Assembly (NCBI GenBank): GCA_036667875.1
Contig: JAVWTD010000040.1
Location: forward strand, 1-10,904
Reading direction: 5' to 3'
From: CAJGDV01 sp036667875
GTDB taxonomy: Bacteria; Bacillota_I; Bacilli_A; RF39; UBA660
DNA length: 10,904 bases
Position numbers and translations under genes: made by a program. The first letter of the stretch is position 1. Each line of letters opens with the position of its first letter. Below, one piece after another: positions 6,292 through 10,904 of this stretch. The notes beneath the pieces were generated by a model. It was not told the origin of the DNA. It saw only the letters and a list, made by a program, of their open reading frames with translations, and searched no databases.

Positions 6292-6738
6292 TTAAAATAA
6301 TAATAAATAGAAAGTATAACTTGTGATTACTCCAAGTATAGCTCCACCAAAGACTTCAAGTGGTTTATGTCCAAGTTGTTCTTTTAGTTCTTCTATTTTA
6401 ATCATTTTTTTGTTTCTTCTTTTTGCTTCATCTACTAAATCATTAATTGCGGCTGCTTGTTTTCCGCTTTCAAATCTTACTCCTATAGCGTCATAGGATA
6501 CAATGAAAGAAAATATTACAGCTACTGCAAATAGTGGATCTTTTATTCCTATTGTTAGACCTAGGAGTGTTGTTAATGAGAAACTAAATGTTGTGTGAGT
6601 ACTTGGCATTCCTCCTGCTCCATTTAGTAAACGTCCCCATTGTAATTCTTTATATTTGACCGATTCTATTGTAAATTTTATTATTTGACAAATTATTAAT
6701 GATACAAAAGGGACAATTAAATATATATAGTCTTTCAT
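6292..6738 (-). CDS. YuiD-like divergent PAP2 family membrane protein
   Basis: A 148-residue integral membrane protein of the DUF212/divergent PAP2 family (Bacillus YuiD type), distantly related to acid phosphatases acting on lipid phosphates. An N-terminal helix (about 5-22) precedes GGMPSTHTTFSFSLTTLLG (42-60), which carries the PSxH-type signature. YDAIGVRFESGKQAAAIN (82-99) and LGHKPLEVFGGAILG (121-135) then follow in the family order. Length and motif order are normal, so it looks intact. The substrate of this family is not established; prenyl or glycerolipid phosphates are a guess from the parent superfamily. The gene starts 7 bases after recO with an AGGTG SD that overlaps the recO stop codon, and is last in the operon. 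Confidence 0.9.
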   Translation of the reverse strand: MKDYIYLIVPFVSLIICQIIKFTIESVKYKELQWGRLLNGAGGMPSTHTTFSFSLTTLLGLTIGIKDPLFAVAVIFSFIVSYDAIGVRFESGKQAAAINDLVDEAKRRNKKMIKIEELKEQLGHKPLEVFGGAILGVITSYTFYLLLF

Positions 6739-6745
6739 TTTACAC

Positions 6746-7471
6746 CTACTTTATAAGACTTTTTAAGAATTGTTTTGTTTTCATATAAAGACCTGTATAC
6801 CTCTCGTAGTAGTCGTTTATAAAATTAGTAATTTCTTCTATAACTGAATCAGATATTTCTAATTTATCTATTTTTTCAATATCTACTAAAGAAAATAAGC
6901 GAATTAATTTTATGGCTTTTTCACTTATTATTGGTTCATTTTCTTTACAGTCATTGCAAAGGAATCCACCTTTATAAGATGAAATGGTTGCTATATTAGT
7001 TTTAGTTCCACATGATACACATGAATCTAATATAGGCATTACTCCAAGATTTTCAAGGTATTTTATTTCAATTATTGAAGTTATAATTTTAGGGTCCATC
7101 CCGTTGTCTATTTTTTTTAGAGCACTTAATAAATTAGGCAAGATATAATCGGTTATGCCTTCTTTAATTACTTGATTTGTTAGGTCAAGTAGATAATTAG
7201 CGTAGCCGATTTTTATTATATCTTTCATTATGTTTTTAAAATTATTAATAACTGTAACATCATTTAAGTAAGACATTTTTTCTTTGTTATACTTTATAAA
7301 AAATTGTCCATAGGTTAGTTTGCTAGAGGTTGTTCTAAATTTACTTTTTAAAGTTCTAGCACCTTTAGCGTAAACTCCTATTACTCCATGATGTTCAGTT
7401 AAAATGTTAATGATTTTACTAGTTTCTCCATAATTTACTTCAGTTAGGACTATACCATTTTCAGTTATCAT
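6746..7471 (-). CDS. recO: DNA repair protein RecO
   Basis: RecO binds single-stranded DNA and SSB and, with RecR, helps load RecA at gaps. The 241-residue length is typical. The N-terminal OB-fold region contains GIVLTEVNYGETSKIINILTE (6-26), the usual RecO opening, and GVIGVYAKGARTLKS (29-43). A helical middle follows. A four-cysteine zinc site is intact: CVSC (151-154) and CNDC (172-175), flanking GGFLC. The start codon overlaps the stop codon of the DUF1653 gene in an ATGA, indicating translational coupling. Era and recO adjacency with yqzL between them is typical of Bacilli; here a DUF1653 gene is also inserted. Confidence 0.96.
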   Translation of the reverse strand: MITENGIVLTEVNYGETSKIINILTEHHGVIGVYAKGARTLKSKFRTTSSKLTYGQFFIKYNKEKMSYLNDVTVINNFKNIMKDIIKIGYANYLLDLTNQVIKEGITDYILPNLLSALKKIDNGMDPKIITSIIEIKYLENLGVMPILDSCVSCGTKTNIATISSYKGGFLCNDCKENEPIISEKAIKLIRLFSLVDIEKIDKLEISDSVIEEITNFINDYYERYTGLYMKTKQFLKSLIK

Positions 7472-7704
7472 ATTCTTTCAAAACGGTATTCTTGTTTAAT
7501 CTCAGGATATTTATCTTTATCTACATTTGATAAGAACATATCATAGTCTCTTACCCAAATTAGGTTGTCACCATAAAGGGCTTGATATACGACTACTTTT
7601 TTTGGTTTTTCTTCATTTGTTTCTGAATCTAGTGCTATCATAAGCACTTTATAAATTTGTCCTTTAAAATGTTTATAGCGTTTTCCCACTTCTACTTCGC
7701 GCAT
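7468..7704 (-). CDS. DUF1653 family protein
   Basis: A 78-residue soluble protein that matches the DUF1653 pattern closely: VGKRYKHFKGQIYKVLMIA (6-24), a short variable loop with SETNEEKPKKVVVYQALYG (27-45), then LIWVRDYDMFLSNVD (48-62) and a C-terminal YRFERI. The family is widespread in bacteria and its function is unknown to me; the compact beta-rich pattern suggests a small barrel-like fold. Its SD (AAGGAGGAAG) lies inside the 3' end of the yqzL-like gene, and its first 32 bases overlap that gene in another frame. It ends in an ATGA overlap with recO. The tight packing suggests it is co-expressed with recombination and ribosome assembly genes, but no role should be read from that alone. 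Confidence 0.9.
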   Translation of the reverse strand: MREVEVGKRYKHFKGQIYKVLMIALDSETNEEKPKKVVVYQALYGDNLIWVRDYDMFLSNVDKDKYPEIKQEYRFERI

Positions 7705-7783
7705 TTTCTTCCTCCTTATATTTAATATAATATTCTATTTTACCAGTACTTTTAAATAAGTCCCATAATAATTGTTTTTTCAT
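7673..7783 (-). CDS. yqzL: YqzL-like small protein
   Basis: A 36-codon ORF beginning MKKQLLWDLFKSTGKIEYYI. It resembles the N-terminus of the YqzL family (Leu/Phe-Trp-x-x-Phe-x-x-Thr-Gly-x-(I/V)-E-x-Y), which sits between era and recO in many Bacilli, exactly as here. The SD-like AAAGGTGAT at 7790-7798 precedes the ATG by about 6 bases. The last 32 bases overlap the start of the DUF1653 gene, and the tail NARSRSGKTL is encoded by that overlap. The protein is short and soluble; its function is unknown. Its small size explains why automatic callers may miss it. Family assignment rests on one motif plus position. Confidence 0.75.
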   Translation of the reverse strand: MKKQLLWDLFKSTGKIEYYIKYKEEENARSRSGKTL

Positions 7784-7826
7784 AACCTATCACCTTTCTA
7801 TTCTATTGTGAGCGGTTATTTTTTTT

Positions 7827-8711
7827 TTATTCAAAATCATTGAATCCAAATTCTTGAAGATATTTTTCTTTGTCTCTCCATTTTTTTATTACTTTTACAT
7901 AAAGTTCTAAATAAACTGTTTTTCCTAAGAGTTGTTCCATTTCTTTTCTGGCTCTTATTCCTATTTCTTTTACTTTTGATGCTTGTCTTCCAATTATGAT
8001 TCTTTTTAAGGAATCTCTGTCTACTACGATTACACCGTTTAAGACGATGGAGTTTTTATTGTTTTCTACATGTTCTATATAACAAGTTAGTGAATGTGGT
8101 ACTTCTTCTTCTGTTAGTTCAAATACTTTTTCTCTTATGATTTCCCCTAGTAAGAATTCAATTGGTTTGTTTGTTATATCTTCTTCTCCATAGAATCTTA
8201 CTTCGTCAGGAAGGTATTCTTTTAATACTTTGACTACTTCTTTTACATTGTTTTTCTTAAGGGCAGATACTGGAATTATTTCTTTGAAGTCAAAGATATC
8301 TTTGTATTCTACTATTTTTTTAAGGAGTTGTTCTTGGTTTAATTTATCTATTTTGTTAATGATTAAAATGACTGGTTTTTCAGTTTCTTTTAAGCGTTCT
8401 AATATGAATTTATCGCCTGCTCCTAGGGCCATTGTAGCGTCTACTAAAAAGAGTATTATGTCTACGTCATCTATTGAGCAGTAGGCTTGTTTGTTTAAAT
8501 ATTTGCCTAGTTTATGATTTGGTTTATGAATTCCTGGTGTGTCTACGAATACTATTTGTGTGTCTGGTTCGTTATATATTCCTTGAATTACATTTCTTGT
8601 TGTTTGTGGTTTATCTGAAGTTATGGCTACTTTTTTTCCAATGATACTGTTTACTAGGGTTGATTTCCCTACGTTTGGTCTACCTATTAAGCTTACAAAT
8701 CCTGATCTCAT
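7827..8711 (-). CDS. era: GTPase Era
   Basis: Era is a GTP-binding assembly factor of the 30S subunit that binds the 3' end of 16S rRNA. The 294-residue protein has all G motifs: GRPNVGKS (10-17), a switch I region with QTTRN (36-40), DTPG (57-60), NKID (119-122) and SAL (149-151). The C-terminal type II KH domain spans about 205-285, with LTCYIEHVE, the KH core at 238-262 and YVKVIKKWRDKE (271-282). One oddity: the GxxG loop reads G241-R-Q-A244, where Bacillus and Escherichia Era have a second glycine. The start MRSGFVSLIG is the usual beginning. The ATG overlaps the cdd stop codon (ATGA). The position between cdd and yqzL/recO is typical for Bacilli. Confidence 0.97.
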   Translation of the reverse strand: MRSGFVSLIGRPNVGKSTLVNSIIGKKVAITSDKPQTTRNVIQGIYNEPDTQIVFVDTPGIHKPNHKLGKYLNKQAYCSIDDVDIILFLVDATMALGAGDKFILERLKETEKPVILIINKIDKLNQEQLLKKIVEYKDIFDFKEIIPVSALKKNNVKEVVKVLKEYLPDEVRFYGEEDITNKPIEFLLGEIIREKVFELTEEEVPHSLTCYIEHVENNKNSIVLNGVIVVDRDSLKRIIIGRQASKVKEIGIRARKEMEQLLGKTVYLELYVKVIKKWRDKEKYLQEFGFNDFE

Positions 8712-9094
8712 ATAAGGTCACTTTCATCAAATGGATAAGGGCATAATTCTTTTACAGTATATACTTTAGATTGACCATTTATATCCATACATATAACTTC
8801 TTTATTTGGTTCATAAAATTCATTAATAACTTGACGACACGTAAAACAAGGTGTGCTTATTTTGTCTTGTTTAACCATTACATATAGTTTTTCAAAGTCA
8901 TGTTTTTTATATCCTGCTGATATGGCTCCTAGAATGGCACTTCTTTCGGCACATATTCCTGCTCCATAACTTGCGTTTTCTACGTTAACTCCTTGGAATT
9001 CTTTAAGGTCTTTCATAACGCATATTGCACCTACTTTAAATTTAGAGTAAGGTGCGTAGGCATTATCGATTAGTTTTTCTAATTTTTCTTTCAT
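8708..9094 (-). CDS. cdd: Cytidine deaminase
   Basis: Deaminates cytidine and deoxycytidine to uridine forms in pyrimidine salvage. At 128 residues it is the small tetrameric Gram-positive type with a cysteine-only zinc site. YAPYSKFKVGAI (13-24) is the conserved N-terminal block. CAERSAI (48-54) gives the first zinc cysteine and the catalytic glutamate (Glu50). PCFTCRQVI (82-90) gives Cys83 and Cys86. The usual form of this motif is PCGxCRQ, so Phe84 replaces a conserved glycine; all catalytic residues remain. The C-terminal LCPYPFDESDL matches the family's LLPxxF end. The SD (AGGATGAG) overlaps the dgkA stop region, and the gene overlaps era by 4 bases, so the three genes are coupled. Confidence 0.95.
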   Translation of the reverse strand: MKEKLEKLIDNAYAPYSKFKVGAICVMKDLKEFQGVNVENASYGAGICAERSAILGAISAGYKKHDFEKLYVMVKQDKISTPCFTCRQVINEFYEPNKEVICMDINGQSKVYTVKELCPYPFDESDLI

Positions 9095-9098
9095 TTTC

Positions 9099-9497
9099 TC
9101 ATCCTATCATTTCTATAATTTTGGGTGCAAATATTATTAATCCTCCAATAAAGGAAGTAATTGAGAATATTAGGGTTGCACTTGATGCGGTGTCTTTTGC
9201 TATTTTCGCTAGTGGGTGATATTTATTTGTTGCTAAGTCTACTAAGGCTTCAATTGAAGTATTAACCATTTCTGTTGCTGCTACGGCTGCAAAAGAGACT
9301 AGACAAAATAACCATTCATATCCACTGATGTCAAAATATAACCCCATAGCAGATGTTACAATTATTGCTGAAAATATGATTATCATATTATGTTCATATC
9401 TTAGGGCATATAATATTCCACTTAGAGCATGGTTCAAACTTTTGAAGTATCTTACCAAAACACTTCCGGTATCTTTATTTCTTAATATTCGCTTCAT
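9099..9497 (-). CDS. dgkA: DgkA-family lipid kinase (undecaprenol/diacylglycerol kinase)
   Basis: A small integral membrane kinase of the DgkA family. In Gram-positive bacteria members phosphorylate mainly undecaprenol, recycling the lipid carrier for cell wall synthesis. The 132 residues contain an amphipathic N-terminus (FKSLNHALSGILYALRYEHN, 18-37) and about three membrane helices (38-53, 58-75, 107-125). They also contain the signature ATEMVNTSIEALVDL (73-87), with the Glu and Asn of the active site, and KDTASSATLI (101-110). The start at 9497 has an AGGAG 10 bases upstream and overlaps the end of ybeY by 23 bases in another frame. Gene order ybeY-dgkA-cdd-era is standard for Firmicutes. 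Which lipid alcohol is used cannot be told from sequence. Confidence 0.94.
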   Translation of the reverse strand: MKRILRNKDTGSVLVRYFKSLNHALSGILYALRYEHNMIIIFSAIIVTSAMGLYFDISGYEWLFCLVSFAAVAATEMVNTSIEALVDLATNKYHPLAKIAKDTASSATLIFSITSFIGGLIIFAPKIIEMIG

Positions 9498-9918
9498 TTA
9501 ATATTAACTCCTGTTTTCCAAACATTATTTTTTCATCTTCCTCATTCATGTGATCATACCCTAAAAGGTGTAAAAACCCATGAACTGCTAGAAAGCATAT
9601 TTCTCTTTTTAAAGAGTGACCATATTCTTTTGATTGACTAATTGCTTTGTCATAAGAAATATAGATGTCTCCTAGCATACGGTGATCTAACTTTATGTCT
9701 TCATAGTCTTCTAGGGCAAATGTTATTACGTCTGTTGGTCTATCTATTTTTCTATAGTTTTTGTTAAGTTCATGGATGTAGTCATTGTCTACTATTATTA
9801 TATTGAATTCTAAGTTGTCTAATTTTTCGTGTTCTATGGCTACTTCTATGACTTTTTTAATGTCTTCTGTTTCGTTTATTTCTTTTTTTAGTAGGTTCAC
9901 TATTTCTATGTTATTCAT
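9475..9918 (-). CDS. ybeY: Endoribonuclease YbeY
   Basis: YbeY is a metal-dependent single-strand endoribonuclease involved in 16S rRNA 3' end maturation and ribosome quality control. The 147-residue protein has the family landmarks: LNKNYRKIDRPTDVITFALE (51-70), LGDIYIS (82-88) and the zinc motif HGFLHLLGYDH (113-123), whose His113, His117 and His123 are the metal ligands. The usual conserved arginine (Arg60) is present. The ATG follows the VanZ stop codon by one base, with an AGGAG SD inside the VanZ 3' end, so translation is coupled. Pairing with Era in one operon fits their shared role at the 3' end of 16S rRNA. The phoH and PgpH-type HD genes that often precede ybeY are not here. Confidence 0.97.
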   Translation of the reverse strand: MNNIEIVNLLKKEINETEDIKKVIEVAIEHEKLDNLEFNIIIVDNDYIHELNKNYRKIDRPTDVITFALEDYEDIKLDHRMLGDIYISYDKAISQSKEYGHSLKREICFLAVHGFLHLLGYDHMNEEDEKIMFGKQELILNEANIKK

Positions 9919-9919
9919 T

Positions 9920-10522
9920 TTATACTCCTAACTTAAATAAATACAGTACAAATATCACTGATATAAGTAATATAATTATATTATAAAACCAACTTTTTTG
10001 CAATGATGCTGGGAGAACTCCTTTTATTTTAGATAATACTGTGTATACATAAGTTCCTAATAATCCTCCAATAACATTAAGTAATATATCATCTATATCA
10101 AATACACGCCCTATTGCGAGTTGTGTTGTTTCAATTGTTATTGACACAACTAAGGTCAATAGAAAGGATAGTTTAAATTTTTCTAGTTTTAAATAATACC
10201 CTATAAAGAATCCATAAGGAATAAATAATACTATATTACCTATTATATTTTTAATAAATAGTCGGGTTCCAAAGTCATATCTAAACATTTCTTTAAATGG
10301 TATAAAGTTTGAATTAGCGTAGTTTACATCTTGAAATGTTACTACATAAAATAAACATAATACATAAATTATAAAGGCTGCTGATAGTAGTTCTTTATAT
10401 ATTATGGGCTTTGTTTTATTTTTTATAAAGTATGTTATTCTTAGTGTTATAATTATAACCATACATATTAATATCATGGGCCAAGTATTAAGGATTACTT
10501 CAAGTATTTGTTCTCTTAACAT
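9920..10522 (-). CDS. VanZ-like family membrane protein
   Basis: A 200-residue integral membrane protein of the VanZ-like family. Five helices are visible at about 14-33, 43-62, 88-110, 116-135 (into the ETTQL motif) and 178-196. The family signature is well preserved: NFIPF (72-76), NIVLFIPYGF (96-105), ETTQL (131-135) and FDIDDILLNVIGGLLG (141-156). VanZ itself gives low-level teicoplanin resistance, but most members, including this one, lie outside any van cluster and their function is not known. An effect on cell envelope lipids or glycopeptide sensitivity is conceivable. It is the first gene of the operon, with a GAGGT SD 4 bases before the ATG and a good promoter, and is coupled to ybeY. 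Confidence 0.92.
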   Translation of the reverse strand: MLREQILEVILNTWPMILICMVIIITLRITYFIKNKTKPIIYKELLSAAFIIYVLCLFYVVTFQDVNYANSNFIPFKEMFRYDFGTRLFIKNIIGNIVLFIPYGFFIGYYLKLEKFKLSFLLTLVVSITIETTQLAIGRVFDIDDILLNVIGGLLGTYVYTVLSKIKGVLPASLQKSWFYNIIILLISVIFVLYLFKLGV

Positions 10523-10555
10523 TTTTACCTCGATTCTATTGTTTCTCTATATTCT

Positions 10556-10584
10556 ATTTTACTATTATTTGAGTTTGGTTTCAA
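10556..10584 (-). promoter_or_regulatory. Promoter of the VanZ-ybeY-era-recO operon
   Basis: TTGAAA (10579-10584), a 17-base spacer and TAAAAT (10556-10561) on the minus strand make a good sigma-A promoter. Transcription would start near 10549, giving a leader of about 27 nt with the SD at 10527-10532. No operator-like repeat is seen. Confidence 0.75.
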
Positions 10585-10624
10585 TAGTATAAATATGTTT
10601 TTCTAAGGAACAGTCAAATATCAT

Positions 10625-10673
10625 AAAAAATACATAGTTACTACCAAGGTATATTCCTAGGGTCACTATGTAT
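10625..10673 (-). terminator. Intrinsic terminator for a unit upstream of the window edge
   Basis: On the minus strand ATACATAGT (10665-10673) pairs perfectly over 9 bp with ACTATGTAT (10630-10638). Smaller ACC/GGT and AGG/CCT pairings lie inside, and T6 follows (10625-10630). It ends whatever is transcribed leftward from beyond 10700 and isolates the VanZ promoter. Confidence 0.75.
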
Positions 10674-10821
10674 TATATGTTATTATAATTTAAGTCTATA
10701 CTTTAAGTTTTAGATTTTTTCGTACTTTTGACCTTGTCAAGAGTGGTGTGTACTTTTTTATGAAATTTTAGGTTACACTCTACGTTTTAGATGTTTTATG
10801 ATATTTCTTATATGCTCATTG
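10674..10821. other. Intergenic stretch without a recognisable gene
   Basis: No ORF with a start codon and SD is seen on either strand. The stretch is AT-rich. The only structure I note is a short inverted repeat TTGAC-CTT-GTCAA at 10728-10740 and two copies of GTTTTAGAT (near 10708 and 10784). Neither has a partner that would make it a promoter or a transposon end. Confidence 0.5.
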
Positions 10822-10904
10822 TTTAAGAACCAGGCCCCAGAAAACACAAGTTTTCTGGGAATTAGGGCTTCTCACTGCGGTCGTCCCTCCCTGGTTCAAA
10901 GCGT
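10822..10904 (-). ncRNA. GC-rich structured element; candidate IS200/IS605 (TnpB) right end with omega RNA
   Basis: Seen: an abrupt rise in G+C against the AT-rich surroundings, and strong folding on the minus strand. The outer stem is GAACCAGG (10890-10897) with CCTGGTTC (10827-10834). Inside are a perfect 10-bp hairpin CCCAGAAAAC/GTTTTCTGGG with a 4-base loop (10836-10859) and a short AGGG/CCCT stem (10885-10888 with 10864-10867). Known from memory of the family: the 3' ends of many Firmicutes TnpB genes end in a GAGAAGCCC-hairpin-GTTC pattern. There the end of tnpB, the omega RNA scaffold and the transposon right end coincide. Here GTGAGAAGCCC, hairpin and GGTTC occur in that order, and one frame ends ...DDRSEKP then stop at 10862-10864. 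The tnpB body, if any, is beyond the window. Other structured RNAs are possible. Confidence 0.4.

Noticed and set aside
7784..7826. A-rich tract after era as a terminator
   Set aside because: The run of A/T after the era stop is not preceded by a stable stem, and the next gene has an SD but no promoter, so I treat the operon as continuous.
9920..10522. Glycopeptide resistance cluster because of the VanZ-like protein
   Set aside because: No vanA/H/X/Y or vanRS-type genes are nearby. VanZ-like proteins are common in genomes without resistance clusters.
10728..10740. TTGAC-CTT-GTCAA inverted repeat as a promoter or operator
   Set aside because: TTGACA on the minus strand has no acceptable -10 at 16-18 bases. 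On the plus strand TTGACC is followed at 17 bases only by TACTTT, and no gene follows. It could be a protein site but nothing supports it.
1..10904. CRISPR array, tRNA or rRNA genes
   Set aside because: No regularly spaced repeats, no cloverleaf-forming segment and no rRNA-like sequence were seen on either strand.

Overview
The window looks like chromosomal DNA from a low-GC, AT-rich Gram-positive bacterium, most likely a gut-associated member of the Bacilli (RF39 or Erysipelotrichia-like). Four things point there: the ybeY-dgkA-cdd-era-yqzL-recO gene order, a T-box in front of an alpha2-type glycyl-tRNA synthetase, strong AGGAGG-type ribosome binding sites, and the type IV pilin-like genes. 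UGA ends several genes and tryptophan is encoded by UGG, so the code is standard and not Mycoplasma-like. Every gene I can support is on the minus strand, so the text below runs from right to left.

Right edge (10904 to about 10625): a GC-rich, highly foldable stretch at the very end (10822-10904), then about 150 bases with no gene, then a good intrinsic terminator. The foldable stretch may be the right end and omega RNA of an IS200/IS605-type TnpB element whose body lies off the window. This is a hypothesis, not an identification.

Housekeeping operon (10584 to 6258): a clear promoter (TTGAAA-17-TAAAAT) precedes a VanZ-family membrane protein, ybeY, dgkA, cdd, era, a 36-codon yqzL-like gene, a DUF1653 gene, recO and a YuiD-like divergent PAP2 protein. 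The genes overlap or nearly touch, and a textbook terminator closes the unit. Its products act in rRNA maturation and ribosome assembly (YbeY, Era), lipid carrier phosphorylation (DgkA), pyrimidine salvage (Cdd) and recombinational repair (RecO).

Pilin unit (6210 to 3615): two translationally coupled genes encode long type IV pilin-like proteins. Their first 121 residues align without gaps, but their C-terminal domains differ; one resembles the formylglycine-generating-enzyme/C-type-lectin fold. A third, partial member of the family starts at the left edge of the window (115 to 1) behind its own promoter.

glyS unit (3598 to 2031): a strong promoter, an unusually short T-box leader with a clear terminator, and glyS. 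The glyS terminator U-tract overlaps the promoter of the next unit.

Unrecognised pair (1990 to 228): two tandem, diverged paralogues of about 290 residues, both with HExRH and a downstream EYDA(D/N) motif. They look like an uncharacterised zinc-metallopeptidase-like family and are the most interesting protein-coding unknowns here.
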